64,000 nt of DNA from Acinetobacter bouvetii DSM 14964 = CIP 107468 (GTDB lineage Bacteria > Pseudomonadota > Gammaproteobacteria > Pseudomonadales > Moraxellaceae), in contig NZ_KB849727.1 in the NCBI RefSeq assembly GCF_000368865.1, positions 1,135,000-1,198,999 of the forward strand, given 5' to 3'. The notes beneath the pieces are model-generated. The model was not told the origin of the DNA, searched no databases, and worked only from the letters and a program-made list of their open reading frames with translations. A program made the translations under genes and the position numbers. Of this stretch, positions 10,461 to 19,526 are shown in pieces. Position 1 is the stretch's first letter, and the number at the start of each line of letters is the position of its first letter.

Positions 10461-10499
10461 GCAATAGCCGCACCACAAGAATAGCGAGGGATATTTGAA

Positions 10500-11315
10500 A
10501 TGAATTCATATCAACCAAAATCCCTACTGAATGAATTGCAGTATTACATTACGCCGCCGCATGGCTGCAGCTATCTGGACAATAAATCTGCACGCATGGT
10601 CTTTTTAGATCCAGTTCACCGCATTGATGTGGTGACTCTGTCTGAACTTTCCCGTATGGGTTTCCGCCGCAGCGGTGATTTTGTATATCGGCCAGAATGT
10701 CATTTATGCCGTCAATGCCTCTCCTCCCGTGTTCCAGTTCAGCTTTTTAAGATGAACAGCAAACAGAAAAAAGCCTGGAAACGCAACCAAGATTTACAGC
10801 TAAAAATCAGCCGGCCTCAAGATGCAACAGATGTGCACTATGCCCTTTATGAGCGCTATATCAATGAACGCCATGCTGACGGCGACATGTATCCGCCAAG
10901 CCGCGACCAGTTTGAAAAATTTCTGATTCACAGCTGCACTGACAGCTTCTTTTTAGAATTATGGAAAGATGACCGCTTGATCAGCGTTTCAACCTGTGAT
11001 CCGCTGGATGACGGCCTGTCTGCCGTTTACACCTTTTTTGATCCCGATGAAAGCCGCCGTTCATTAGGGGTCTTTGCCATCTTAAAACAGATTGAATATG
11101 CGAAAAATTTAGACCTGGAATACATCTATTTAGGCTATTGGGTGCCGCATTCCAATAAAATGAACTATAAATCTGACTATATTCCGCTGGAGCTTTTGCT
11201 TGATGGGCAATGGCGCAGGCTCAACCGCGCGCTCACTGCCGAAGAAATCGCGCAACTGGGGGATTCCCTGATGACCACTTTGCCGTCTGGCTGGAACAGC
11301 CCGATTATTAAATAA
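10500..11315 (+). CDS. bpt: Aspartate/glutamate leucyltransferase (Bpt/Ate family)
   Basis: Bacterial homologue of arginyl-tRNA transferases that, in the bacterial branch, attaches Leu to N-terminal Asp or Glu and feeds the ClpS pathway. The 271-residue protein has the N-terminal ATE block with Cys residues (CSYLDN; PECHLCRQCLSSRVPV) and the C-terminal ATE block (LGVFAILKQIEYAKNL, YIYLGYWVPHSNKMNYK). GAGGGATATTTGAA lies before the ATG. Cotranscribed with aat, which suits their shared role. Substrate specificity is from family knowledge, not from this sequence. Confidence 0.92.
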   Translation: MNSYQPKSLLNELQYYITPPHGCSYLDNKSARMVFLDPVHRIDVVTLSELSRMGFRRSGDFVYRPECHLCRQCLSSRVPVQLFKMNSKQKKAWKRNQDLQLKISRPQDATDVHYALYERYINERHADGDMYPPSRDQFEKFLIHSCTDSFFLELWKDDRLISVSTCDPLDDGLSAVYTFFDPDESRRSLGVFAILKQIEYAKNLDLEYIYLGYWVPHSNKMNYKSDYIPLELLLDGQWRRLNRALTAEEIAQLGDSLMTTLPSGWNSPIIK

Positions 11316-11371
11316 CGACGGGCTGCAATCGTTATTAAATTTCAACAACATGCTAAATAAATCGGCAAGGC

Positions 11372-11830
11372 CTAACTGAACAATTTGGAAAAATCATCGC
11401 TGCAGGCTTTCACCATGATAATCGCATGCTCGCGGCCGCCATCCGGTTTGGGATAATAATTTTTGCGCAAATCGATTTGATGAAAATCTGCTTTTTCATA
11501 CAGTTTGATTGCAGGGGTATTGCTTTCACGCACTTCAAGAAAAATCTGTAGCGGATTGTTTTTCAACATAGCCGTTGATTCTTCCAAAAGCTGATAGCCC
11601 AAGCCCTTGCCTTGCTGAGTGGGATGAACGGCCATCAGCAATAAATTTGCTTCATCCAGCACGGGCTGCAATATGCAGAAGCCCAGCACTTGGCCATGCA
11701 ATTCAATCACTGTGCATTGATAGGCATCTACAGCTTCTTCAAACTGTTTTTTGCTCCACGGATGGCTTTGTACTAATCTTTCAATTTCTGCTACCGATGC
11801 AATATCCGCAGCATTCATCAAACGAATCAT
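11372..11830 (-). CDS. rimI: Ribosomal-protein-alanine N-acetyltransferase RimI
   Basis: A 152-residue GNAT enzyme that acetylates the N-terminal Ala of ribosomal protein S18. It shows the N-terminal strand (IRLMNAADIASVAEIE), the acetyl-CoA-binding pyrophosphate loop with QQGKGLGYQLL and the motif B region FLEVRESNTPAIKLYEKADF that is characteristic of RimI. Convergent with bpt. Start ATG at 11830 has only a weak ribosome-binding site (AAACGAAG). The RimI assignment rests on the LEVRxSNxxAxxLYxxxGF-like block. Confidence 0.88.
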   Translation of the reverse strand: MIRLMNAADIASVAEIERLVQSHPWSKKQFEEAVDAYQCTVIELHGQVLGFCILQPVLDEANLLLMAVHPTQQGKGLGYQLLEESTAMLKNNPLQIFLEVRESNTPAIKLYEKADFHQIDLRKNYYPKPDGGREHAIIMVKACSDDFSKLFS

Positions 11831-11892
11831 CTTCGTTTATCTTTTATCATCATAGGAACATCAAATTATAAAAACTTTCTTAAAAAAATCGA

Positions 11893-11920
11893 GCAAAAAA
11901 AAGAGCGATTCTCATCGCTC
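11893..11920 (-). terminator. Intrinsic terminator of the metal-dependent hydrolase gene
   Basis: On the minus strand GAGCGAT and ATCGCTC form a 7-base stem around four bases, followed by eight T residues. It ends the PF10118-family gene. Confidence 0.85.
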
Positions 11921-11949
11921 AACACATTAAAAAAACTACAGCTTAAAAC

Positions 11950-12831
11950 TTAAAAACCTAGTTTCGCTTTCCAGCTCATCAATATCTGATCTGTATCTAA
12001 ATCATTTGGATGAAATCCTGGACGGAAATACGCCAGCATTTCTTTCCACATTCCGGTAATCACCCCTTTTGACGGGCTGTAGCCATAGGTGTAAATATCC
12101 TTTAACGACTCTAAATTCAGCTGCTTGTCATCCTGCAGCAGGCGAAGTACAAAATAGCTTTGCACAAAGAATAGAGTCACCATTGCGCCGACCAGCGAGC
12201 CTGTACGCAGCGCATAGGCTTTTAGGCCTTTGCCGAAGACCCCTTCAAAAACATCATAAGCTACGGCTTTGTGCTCATTTTCTTCAATGGCATGCCATAA
12301 CCACATGGTTTTCATGGTTTCATCCGTCATCAGCTCTTGAATATGCTGATTGGTCAGCAACTGTGATGCGATAGTTGCTGTAAAGTGCTCTAAGGCCGTA
12401 GTCGCAGTTAAATCAACCATTTCCTGCGTGATGCCGATGGGCTTGCCAATAAAAGCAAAGACCTTGCGCGTACGCTGAATCACGCGGTCTGTAATTTGAT
12501 CCAAACGGTCGACATCATGGCCAAATTTTTGAGCTGATGCGTTAAAGCCCACATGCTCCTGAGTATGCATGGCTTCCTGGCCAATAAATGCGCTGATTTC
12601 TTTTTGCAGCGCCTCATTGTCTTTTATAGCCGGGTGCTGGCGCACAGCGCGCACACTGTCAATAAAAAACTTTTCACCTGCTGGAAATAATGCAGACAAG
12701 CCTGTCATAAAATGGGTCAAGCCTGCTGAACCATCCATCCAGTATTCCGGCACCGAATCAAAATCAAAATTCATGCGGCGGACTGGAAAGCTTGCGCCAG
12801 CACGGTTGGTAATTTTCACTTTAGCATTCAT
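11950..12831 (-). CDS. PF10118-family metal-dependent hydrolase-like protein
   Basis: A 293-residue protein of the predicted metal-dependent hydrolase family PF10118. His and Glu residues sit in ferritin-like helices: FIGQEAMHTQEHVGFN, TTALEHFTATIA and WLWHAIEENEHKAVAYDVFE, a plausible di-metal site. One hydrophobic segment lies near residue 205. The true reaction is not known; such genes are common in Acinetobacter and mycobacteria and are often near AraC-type regulators. The start at 12831 is set by AAGGAG eight bases upstream. Direct repeats upstream (12922-12956) suggest activator control. Confidence 0.85.
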   Translation of the reverse strand: MNAKVKITNRAGASFPVRRMNFDFDSVPEYWMDGSAGLTHFMTGLSALFPAGEKFFIDSVRAVRQHPAIKDNEALQKEISAFIGQEAMHTQEHVGFNASAQKFGHDVDRLDQITDRVIQRTRKVFAFIGKPIGITQEMVDLTATTALEHFTATIASQLLTNQHIQELMTDETMKTMWLWHAIEENEHKAVAYDVFEGVFGKGLKAYALRTGSLVGAMVTLFFVQSYFVLRLLQDDKQLNLESLKDIYTYGYSPSKGVITGMWKEMLAYFRPGFHPNDLDTDQILMSWKAKLGF

Positions 12832-12890
12832 CTTACTGCTCCTTTTAAGCAAGCAACTCACTTAAAACTTATATTTGTTTTCATAGTTTT

Positions 12891-12918
12891 ATCTTACGTT
12901 TTTCTCATTTTTCGTTAA
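12891..12918 (-). promoter_or_regulatory. Candidate promoter of the PF10118 gene
   Basis: On the minus strand TTAACG (12913-12918) and TAAGAT (12891-12896) are 16 bases apart. The -35 element is poor, in keeping with an activator-dependent promoter, and the direct repeats end four bases upstream of it. Confidence 0.45.
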
Positions 12919-12921
12919 GTG

Positions 12922-12956
12922 CAGTTAAGGACAGCGAATTATCAGTTAAGGACAGC
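12922..12956. promoter_or_regulatory. Tandem 14-base direct repeat, likely activator site
   Basis: CAGTTAAGGACAGC occurs at 12922-12935 and again at 12943-12956, 21 bases apart, two helical turns. It lies immediately upstream of the candidate -35 element of the PF10118 gene. Spacing and position match AraC/XylS-type activator sites. No AraC gene is present in the window. Confidence 0.65.
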
Positions 12957-13004
12957 TTATGAAAATTTTGTCTGACAATTTTCAGTATAGAATGATTCAG
13001 CAAT

Positions 13005-13036
13005 AAAAAAAGCGCCCCTTCGGGGCGCTTTTTTTT
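13005..13036 (-). terminator. Intrinsic terminator of the str operon
   Basis: AAGCGCCCC and GGGGCGCTT pair around TT with T/A runs on both sides. It lies 16 bases after tuf and ends the rpsL-rpsG-fusA-tuf transcript. Confidence 0.93.
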
Positions 13037-13051
13037 CACACAATCAGATGA

Positions 13052-14242
13052 TTATGCAGTTACTTTAGCAACTACACCAGCACCAACTGTACGGCCGCCT
13101 TCACGGATCGCGAAGCGTAAGCCAGCGTCCATAGCGATCGGGTGGATAAGCTCTACTGACATTTCTACGTTGTCACCAGGCATAACCATTTCAACGCCTT
13201 CTTTCAACTGAATCGCGCCAGTTACGTCAGTTGTACGGAAGTAGAACTGTGGACGGTAACCGTTAAGGAATGGAGTATGACGGCCGCCTTCTTCTTTAGA
13301 AAGCACGTATACTTCTGCATCAAATTTAGTGTGCGGCTTGATCGCGCCTGGCTTAGCCAATACTTGACCACGCTGAACGTCTTCACGCTTAGTACCACGC
13401 AGAAGAACACCACAGTTCTCGCCCGCACGGCCTTCGTCTAGAAGCTTACGGAACATTTCTACGCCAGTTACAGTTGTTTTAACTGTATCTTTAATACCAA
13501 CGATTTCAACTTCTTCGCCTACTTTCACGATACCAGCTTCAACACGGCCAGTTACTACTGTACCGCGGCCTGAAATTGAGAATACGTCTTCGATAGGCAT
13601 CAAGAATGGCTTGTCGATTGCGCGTTCTGGTTCTGGGATGTAAGTGTCAAGCGCTTCAACTAGAGCAACTACAGCTTCTTCGCCGTATTGGCCAGCATCA
13701 CCGTTCAACGCAAGAAGAGCTGAACCACGGATTACTGGAGTGTCGTCGCCTGGGAAGTCATAAGTAGAAAGAAGTTCACGAACTTCCATTTCTACCAATT
13801 CAAGAAGCTCTTCGTCGTCTACAAGGTCGCATTTGTTCAAGAATACAACGATGTATGGAACGCCTACTTGGCGAGAAAGAAGGATGTGTTCACGAGTTTG
13901 CGGCATTGGGCCGTCAGTCGCAGCACATACAAGGATCGCGCCGTCCATCTGAGCAGCACCAGTAATCATGTTTTTAACATAATCGGCGTGGCCCGGGCAG
14001 TCTACGTGAGCGTAGTGACGGATTGGAGAATCGTATTCTACGTGTGAAGTATTAATTGTAATACCGCGTGCTTTTTCTTCTGGTGCAGAGTCGATTGCAG
14101 CGTAATCTTTCGCTTCACCGCCGAATTTCTTCGCACATACAGTTGCGATCGCAGCTGTTAAAGTAGTTTTACCATGGTCAACGTGACCAATTGTGCCCAC
14201 GTTAACGTGTGGCTTATTACGTTCGAACTTAGCCTTAGCCAT
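13052..14242 (-). CDS. tuf: Elongation factor Tu
   Basis: EF-Tu delivers aminoacyl-tRNA to the ribosome as a GTP complex. The 396-residue protein has the P-loop [10 protein letters not shown] (about 18-27), [12 protein letters not shown] (switch II), NKCD for guanine recognition, and domains II and III to the C-terminal [14 protein letters not shown]. It is the last gene of the str operon. Gammaproteobacteria often have a second tuf copy elsewhere, not in this window. AGGAAGA precedes the ATG. A 9-base-pair hairpin lies in the gap before it. Confidence 0.98.
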   Translation of the reverse strand: MAKAKFERNKPHVNVGTIGHVDHGKTTLTAAIATVCAKKFGGEAKDYAAIDSAPEEKARGITINTSHVEYDSPIRHYAHVDCPGHADYVKNMITGAAQMDGAILVCAATDGPMPQTREHILLSRQVGVPYIVVFLNKCDLVDDEELLELVEMEVRELLSTYDFPGDDTPVIRGSALLALNGDAGQYGEEAVVALVEALDTYIPEPERAIDKPFLMPIEDVFSISGRGTVVTGRVEAGIVKVGEEVEIVGIKDTVKTTVTGVEMFRKLLDEGRAGENCGVLLRGTKREDVQRGQVLAKPGAIKPHTKFDAEVYVLSKEEGGRHTPFLNGYRPQFYFRTTDVTGAIQLKEGVEMVMPGDNVEMSVELIHPIAMDAGLRFAIREGGRTVGAGVVAKVTA

Positions 14243-14263
14243 GAGATCTTCCTTTTTTAACTA

Positions 14264-14286
14264 CTCATGCAGGGACACTGCATGAG
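14264..14286 (-). promoter_or_regulatory. Intercistronic hairpin between fusA and tuf
   Basis: CTCATGCAG at 14264-14272 pairs perfectly with 14278-14286 around a 5-base loop. It sits 22 bases before the tuf start. No T tract follows, so it is more likely an RNA-stability or processing element than a terminator. Confidence 0.55.
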
Positions 14287-14335
14287 CACTTGGTTTTTAA
14301 CTATGAATTAGTTTGGGCTTATAGTAATCGAAAGA

Positions 14336-16471
14336 TTACTCGTCGTCACCTTTTTTACCGCCAGACTGGAACTTAGAAATGATGCCTTCAGCCACGTTAC
14401 GTGGAGTTTCAGCATATTTAGAAAATTCCATTGAATAAGTTGCACGGCCTTGAGACATAGAACGCATTTGAGTCGCGTAACCAAACATCTCTGCAAGTGG
14501 AACTTCAGCTTTAATTGCTTTAGTACCGCCAGGCAAATCATCCATACCTTGAACCATACCGCGGCGACGGTTTAAGTCACCCATGATATCGCCCATGTAG
14601 TCTTCTGGAGTTTCTACTTCAACTTTCATGATCGGTTCAAGCAAGATTGGATCTGCTTTCATGAAACCGTCACGGAAGGCATAAGAACCTGCCATTTTGA
14701 ACGATAATTCGTCAGAGTCGACATCGTGGTAAGAACCGTCGAACAATGTCGCTTTAATGCCAACAACTGGGTAACCAGCCAAGACACCATTCTTCATACG
14801 CTCTTGGATACCTTTATCCACAGCGCCGAAGAATTCTTTCGGTACTACACCGCCTACAACTTCTTCTACGAATTCGTAATCTTTTCCTGATTCAGGATCA
14901 AGCGGTTCTAAACGTACGTATACGTGACCGAATTTACCTTTACCACCAGTTTGACGTACGAACTTGCCTTCTTGCTCAACTGACTTTTTGATCGTTTCAC
15001 GGTAAGAAACCATTGGCTTACCAATGTTTGCTTCTACGCCGAATTCACGCTTCATACGGTCAACAATGATGTCAAGGTGAAGCTCACCCATACCAGCAAT
15101 AATTGTTTGACCAGATTCTTCATCTGTACGAACGCGGAATGATGGATCTTCCTTAGCCAAACGGCCTAAAGCGATAGACATTTTTTCTTGGTCAGCTTTA
15201 GTCTTTGGTTCAACAGCCAATGCAATTACTGGCTCTGGGAATTCCATACGTTCTAAAGTGATGATATTTTTCTCATCACACAGCGTATCACCGGTAGTTA
15301 CGTCTTTAAGACCTACACACGCAGCGATATCACCAGCACGGATTTCTTCAACGTCTTGACGATCGTTTGCGTGCATTTGCACGATACGGCCGATACGCTC
15401 ACGCTTAGATTTAACTGGGTTATAAACCGAGTCACCTTGCTTAAGAACACCAGAGTAAACACGTACGAAAGTCAAGTTACCTACGAATTTGTCGTTCATG
15501 ATTTTGAACGCAAGCGCAGAGAACGGAGCTTCATCAGATGCTTCACGAACAGCTTTAGTTTCAGCTTTGTCGTCAAGAACACCTTCAATCGCTTTAACTT
15601 CTGTAGGCGACGGCAAGAATTCAATTACAGCATCCAACATACGTTGAACACCTTTGTTTTTGAACGCAGTACCGCAAAGCATTGGCTGAATTTGACAAGC
15701 CAAAGTTTGAACACGCAGACCAGCTACGATTTGCTCTTTGCTCAAATCGCCATTGTTCAGGTATTCATCCATCAACTCTTCAGAAGCTTCAGCAGCAGCT
15801 TCTACCATGTTGGTGCGCCATTCTTCAGCAGTCGCTTGAAGTTCAGCCGGGATTTCACCGTATTCGAACTGCATGCCTTGTGAAGCTTCATCCCAAATGA
15901 TCGCTTTCATTTCGATCAAGTCGATTACGCCTTGGAAGTTTTCTTCAGCGCCAACAGGGATAACTACAGGTACAGGGTGCGCACCAAGGCGTGTCTTCAT
16001 TTGTTCAACAACGCGGAAGAAGTTGGCGCCAGTACGGTCCATCTTGTTCACGAATGCTAAACGAGGCACTTGGTATTTGTTCGCTTGACGCCATACAGTT
16101 TCAGACTGAGGCTGAACACCGCCTACAGCACAGTAAACCATGCACGCGCCGTCAAGAACACGCATAGAACGTTCAACTTCGATTGTGAAGTCAACGTGTC
16201 CCGGGGTATCAATTACGTTGATACGGTGTTCAGGGAACTGCTTAGACATACCTGACCAGAATGTAGTCGTCGCAGCAGAAGTAATGGTAATACCACGTTC
16301 CTGCTCTTGCTCCATCCAGTCCATTGTTGCTGCACCGTCATGTACTTCACCAATTTTGTGAGATACACCTGTGTAGAACAAGATACGTTCAGTTGTTGTG
16401 GTTTTACCCGCATCGATGTGCGCAGAAATACCAATGTTACGATAACGAGAAATTGGGGTTTGACGAGCCAT
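14336..16471 (-). CDS. fusA: Elongation factor G
   Basis: EF-G catalyses ribosomal translocation and, with RRF, ribosome recycling. The 711-residue product has the G1 motif [14 protein letters not shown] near the N-terminus, [29 protein letters not shown], and domains III-V to the C-terminus. The start at 16471 ([15 protein letters not shown]) is used rather than the upstream ATG at 16483, which directly abuts the AGGA site. Third gene of the str operon. The enzyme is the target of fusidic acid; no change could be assessed without an alignment. Confidence 0.98.
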   Translation of the reverse strand: MARQTPISRYRNIGISAHIDAGKTTTTERILFYTGVSHKIGEVHDGAATMDWMEQEQERGITITSAATTTFWSGMSKQFPEHRINVIDTPGHVDFTIEVERSMRVLDGACMVYCAVGGVQPQSETVWRQANKYQVPRLAFVNKMDRTGANFFRVVEQMKTRLGAHPVPVVIPVGAEENFQGVIDLIEMKAIIWDEASQGMQFEYGEIPAELQATAEEWRTNMVEAAAEASEELMDEYLNNGDLSKEQIVAGLRVQTLACQIQPMLCGTAFKNKGVQRMLDAVIEFLPSPTEVKAIEGVLDDKAETKAVREASDEAPFSALAFKIMNDKFVGNLTFVRVYSGVLKQGDSVYNPVKSKRERIGRIVQMHANDRQDVEEIRAGDIAACVGLKDVTTGDTLCDEKNIITLERMEFPEPVIALAVEPKTKADQEKMSIALGRLAKEDPSFRVRTDEESGQTIIAGMGELHLDIIVDRMKREFGVEANIGKPMVSYRETIKKSVEQEGKFVRQTGGKGKFGHVYVRLEPLDPESGKDYEFVEEVVGGVVPKEFFGAVDKGIQERMKNGVLAGYPVVGIKATLFDGSYHDVDSDELSFKMAGSYAFRDGFMKADPILLEPIMKVEVETPEDYMGDIMGDLNRRRGMVQGMDDLPGGTKAIKAEVPLAEMFGYATQMRSMSQGRATYSMEFSKYAETPRNVAEGIISKFQSGGKKGDDE

Positions 16472-16510
16472 GATTTCTTGCATTCCTAAATTTTGTTATT
16501 AAAACAGGAC

Positions 16511-16537
16511 GCTTTAAGCTGCAGAGCAGCTTAAAGC
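16511..16537 (-). promoter_or_regulatory. Intercistronic hairpin between rpsG and fusA
   Basis: GCTTTAAGCTGC at 16511-16522 pairs perfectly with 16526-16537 around three bases, a very stable 12-base stem 40 bases before fusA. It lacks a following T run on the minus strand. Possible roles are processing, partial attenuation or 3'-end protection of rpsL-rpsG RNA. Confidence 0.6.
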
Positions 16538-16601
16538 GATTCGATGACAAAACAATGAAAACTGCTTTGCCACCCTCCTGAATAGGGGCTGTTTTATCCG
16601 C

Positions 16602-17072
16602 TTAGAAACGGTAGTGAGAGAAGGCTTTGTTGGCTTCAGCCATACGGTGCACATCTTCACGTTTTTTGATCGCTGCGCCTTTGCCTTCAGCTGCATCAAG
16701 CAGCTCGCCAGCAAGACGTAAAGCCATAGTTTTTTCAGAACGCTTAGCAGCAGCATCTACTAACCAACGCATAGCCAAGGCAGTACGACGGGATGGGCGT
16801 ACTTCCATAGGTACTTGGTATGTAGCACCGCCGACACGGCGTGCTTTTACTTCGACCATAGGACGAACTTTTTCAAGAGTAGTCTCGAAAAATTCAACTG
16901 GATCTACTTTTGATTTTTCTTGAACGCGGTCTAAAGCACCGTAAACGATACTTTCAGCAATAGATTTTTTACCATCTTGCATTACGTGGTTCATGAATTT
17001 AGCGATTGTTTGGCTACTGAACTTCGGATCCGGAAGGATTTCACGAGCAGCAACTACGCGACGTCTTGGCAT
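16602..17072 (-). CDS. rpsG: 30S ribosomal protein S7
   Basis: S7 nucleates assembly of the 30S head and binds the 3' domain of 16S rRNA. The 156-residue sequence is typical: [18 protein letters not shown] at the N-terminus, [14 protein letters not shown] in the middle and a C-terminal NKAFSHYRF. In E. coli S7 represses its own operon by binding the rpsL-rpsG spacer; the structured spacer here (17092-17205) is a likely counterpart. Second gene of the str operon. Confidence 0.98.
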   Translation of the reverse strand: MPRRRVVAAREILPDPKFSSQTIAKFMNHVMQDGKKSIAESIVYGALDRVQEKSKVDPVEFFETTLEKVRPMVEVKARRVGGATYQVPMEVRPSRRTALAMRWLVDAAAKRSEKTMALRLAGELLDAAEGKGAAIKKREDVHRMAEANKAFSHYRF

Positions 17073-17091
17073 TTTAAACTACCTAATAAAT

Positions 17092-17205
17092 ATGACACTT
17101 CAGGTTTATCCAGCATCAGTGCAAAGTGTCATGCACCCTTCGCTGGCCTTACTACACGTCGCTTGAATTTCACAAAATTAATGCAGAAATCAGACAAGCG
17201 AGACG
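17092..17205 (-). promoter_or_regulatory. Structured rpsL-rpsG spacer, candidate S7 binding site
   Basis: The 179-base spacer holds two stems. ATGACACTT at 17092-17100 pairs with 17124-17132 across a 23-base loop, 20 bases from the rpsG start. CGTCGCTTG at 17157-17165 pairs with 17195-17205 apart from a two-base bulge. In E. coli S7 binds the equivalent spacer to repress translation. The regulatory role here is inferred from position and structure. Confidence 0.55.
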
Positions 17206-17251
17206 ATAAAGGATTGCAGTTCTAGCGAACTAAGAGCTTAATCTCGAAAGA

Positions 17252-17626
17252 TTATTTCTTAGGACGTTTAGCACCGTATTTAGAACGAGACTGGTTACGA
17301 TCTTTAACACCAGCGCAGTCTAAAGAACCACGAACGGTATGGTAACGCACACCTGGTAAATCTTTTACACGGCCGCCGCGGATAAGAACAACACTGTGCT
17401 CTTGCAGGTTATGGCCTTCACCGCCGATGTAGCTAGAAACTTCAAAGCCTGAAGTTAAGCGAACACGGCAAACTTTACGCATTGCTGAGTTAGGTTTTTT
17501 AGGTGTAGTTGTGTAAACACGTGTACAAACACCACGACGCTGTGGACAAGCCTTCAACGCAGGAACTTTTGATTTTTCAATCAAAGTCGTACGACCCTTG
17601 CGGATCAACTGATTTGTTGTTGCCAT
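17252..17626 (-). CDS. rpsL: 30S ribosomal protein S12
   Basis: S12 contributes to decoding-site accuracy. The 124-residue protein has the conserved loop [18 protein letters not shown] and [17 protein letters not shown]. Lys43 and Lys88, where streptomycin-resistance changes occur, are both wild type. First gene of the str operon, with a good ribosome-binding site (CGGGAGAA) and a strong promoter at 17686-17714. Confidence 0.98.
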   Translation of the reverse strand: MATTNQLIRKGRTTLIEKSKVPALKACPQRRGVCTRVYTTTPKKPNSAMRKVCRVRLTSGFEVSSYIGGEGHNLQEHSVVLIRGGRVKDLPGVRYHTVRGSLDCAGVKDRNQSRSKYGAKRPKK

Positions 17627-17646
17627 TTGGCAATTCTCCCGTTAAT

Positions 17647-17680
17647 AAAAAGCCCCAAAACCATACTGCTTTTTGAGGGC
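17647..17680 (-). promoter_or_regulatory. 5' stem-loop with T tract in the rpsL leader
   Basis: On the minus strand GCCCTCAAAA pairs with TTTTGGGGC (one bulged T), and the stem is followed by five T residues and then the rpsL ribosome-binding site. It looks like an intrinsic terminator, but the predicted start site (about 17679) places it at the extreme 5' end of the RNA. It may instead stabilise the message or act on an upstream transcript. Confidence 0.5.
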
Positions 17681-17685
17681 ATGCA

Positions 17686-17714
17686 ATTGTAATTCAGGAA
17701 GCCAAAATGGTCAA
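17686..17714 (-). promoter_or_regulatory. Predicted str operon promoter
   Basis: On the minus strand TTGACC (17709-17714) and TACAAT (17686-17691) are exactly 17 bases apart. A G/C-containing discriminator TGCATGC follows the -10, as in promoters under growth-rate or stringent control. Confidence 0.75.
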
Positions 17715-17782
17715 GATTCAGCATGCAGCCAAATCTTGACTGGATTACATTTCAATCCAATATTCAGAAGCGTATAAACAGC

Positions 17783-19255
17783 TTATTCCCCTGCATCATT
17801 TGCCGGCTTTTTTGTAACTCTTTTCTTTACCGGCTTTTTTGCAGGTTCCAGCGTCTTTTCCACTGCAGCGTCTGTTGCGGCCTCTGCTGGCTGTTCATCG
17901 GCAAAACTGCTGTCTGCATATGCATCGTCTGCATCTGGCTCTTCAATCACTTCGGATAGAGCCGGCTTTTGCGGCGGAACAGCTTCACTAGGCGCGACTT
18001 CTTTCTTTGCCAAGGCATCCAGCTGCTCTGAAATACCTGAGGCCTTGTCTTCCGGCTGCGCTTTAGGCGCTTTGCCTTTTTTCATGATTTTCACTTGGCT
18101 GATATTGCGGTTGCCCGAAATCTCAACCTCCCGCCCTATCACAGGCTCTTTTAAGCTGCTTTCAATCGACTTAATGGATTCCAATAATTTGGGCGCAGCC
18201 TGCGCCAGCAGATCCAGTGACTTTTCATAAGCCGCCAAGGGCGACAGCTGATGATCTGCATGCTGAATCAAATATTCACGCGCATGTGAAAATACCAATT
18301 GCGCTTTTTGATTCGCCTCATCAACGAGACGGCGGCTATAGACCGCGCTGATTCCCGCACTGGCCAGCGGAGTCAGCTGGGTCAGCTTATCCAGCACCGA
18401 AACCTTAGGCACTTGATTGAGCCAGCCCCATTTGTACTGTCCATTTTCATCAATCAAATGCTTTTTCAGCGCCTCAGCATCATTGCTGGAACCCAGCATT
18501 TGCTGCAGCTGACTGATATCACTGTTTTGAATGGTGCTTGAAAGGGCTTTTAAGCCCATCAGCAATGCCTGCTTTTCTGCAATAATGCCTAAATCAATCT
18601 GCTTAAAGATGTGCTGCACAATATCCTGATCGCTTTCTTTGCTCAAATCGAAACCGTAAGCGCGCCCAACTTGATAAATCACCCGCAAAGACATCACCAG
18701 GGAGGCAGGAATATCAATAGCCGATCCCAATGCCCCTGTTGCGCCTGTCAGTGCGCCTTGCACAGCAGCGATCCATTTATTTTGCTCCGCCAAAGCTGAG
18801 CTGAGGCGTTTAGAGCGGTCAACATCTTGAGTCAGTTCTTCTAAGTCGCGCACGCCTGCCTGATCCAGCACATCGTCCACCGAACTTAAACTGTTGCTGA
18901 AGTGATTCAGCTGATCAAAGAGATAGTCTGAAACTTTGTCTGAAAACTGCGGCGCTACAAAATGCGCCACACTATTCACCTTGCTGTAATGACGGCCCAG
19001 CAGCTGACGTGAAACATTCGGGACATGTTCGCGCAGCACCTGCTGCGGATTGTCATAGTTTTTGACGTTAAAAATGCCTTTATACTGTGCAGTTCCTTCT
19101 ATTGCCTTGGCATGGTTTTCTGATGAGGAAAGCTTAGTGACGGTGTCCGGCGCTGCCTGATTCAGCAATGACGCGCCTGCCGCACTGAGCTTTTTAGCCA
19201 CTCCAAAGGCATTTGATAAGAATCCTGCTGTCTGTTTATTATTAGAATCCGCCAT
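17783..19255 (-). CDS. EcsC-family protein
   Basis: A 490-residue protein whose centre matches the EcsC family: a Gly/Ala-rich stretch TGATGALGSAIDIPASL and VIYQVGRAYGFDLSKESDQD. The C-terminal ~130 residues are low-complexity, Pro/Glu/Ala-rich, ending in a basic tail (KKPVKKRVTKKPAND). EcsC in Bacillus is linked to an ABC exporter, but the role of these stand-alone proteins is unknown. It has no signal peptide. The predicted str promoter lies just after its stop codon on the same strand, so it is not needed for str expression. Confidence 0.8.
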   Translation of the reverse strand: MADSNNKQTAGFLSNAFGVAKKLSAAGASLLNQAAPDTVTKLSSSENHAKAIEGTAQYKGIFNVKNYDNPQQVLREHVPNVSRQLLGRHYSKVNSVAHFVAPQFSDKVSDYLFDQLNHFSNSLSSVDDVLDQAGVRDLEELTQDVDRSKRLSSALAEQNKWIAAVQGALTGATGALGSAIDIPASLVMSLRVIYQVGRAYGFDLSKESDQDIVQHIFKQIDLGIIAEKQALLMGLKALSSTIQNSDISQLQQMLGSSNDAEALKKHLIDENGQYKWGWLNQVPKVSVLDKLTQLTPLASAGISAVYSRRLVDEANQKAQLVFSHAREYLIQHADHQLSPLAAYEKSLDLLAQAAPKLLESIKSIESSLKEPVIGREVEISGNRNISQVKIMKKGKAPKAQPEDKASGISEQLDALAKKEVAPSEAVPPQKPALSEVIEEPDADDAYADSSFADEQPAEAATDAAVEKTLEPAKKPVKKRVTKKPANDAGE

Positions 19256-19526
19256 TCATTCCCCCGCATTTGCAATTCTTGAAATTATGGATAAATACTA
19301 GGTCCTGTCTGAGTTTATCTCAATATCATTGTGTATCTTTTAGTTAACTTATCGGCCAACTGTGTTCAATTCCGGCTCTGCATAAATAGGCATAGGATTT
19401 GCCATAAGAATTCAAAAATCTTTCTGCTATCATGATTGCAATTGAATAACATGAGATGTAAACCGCCGCAGCGTCTTGAATGCGCGGGGCTTCTGCATCT
19501 CTAACTCAACATAAAGGGATCTGTAG

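Noticed and set aside
15356..15883. A 175-codon plus-strand ORF inside fusA
   Set aside because: It is antisense to the EF-G gene and its composition reflects the complementary strand; there is no ribosome-binding site or recognisable domain.
17252..17626. Possible streptomycin-resistance change in rpsL
   Set aside because: Lys43 and Lys88 are both wild type.
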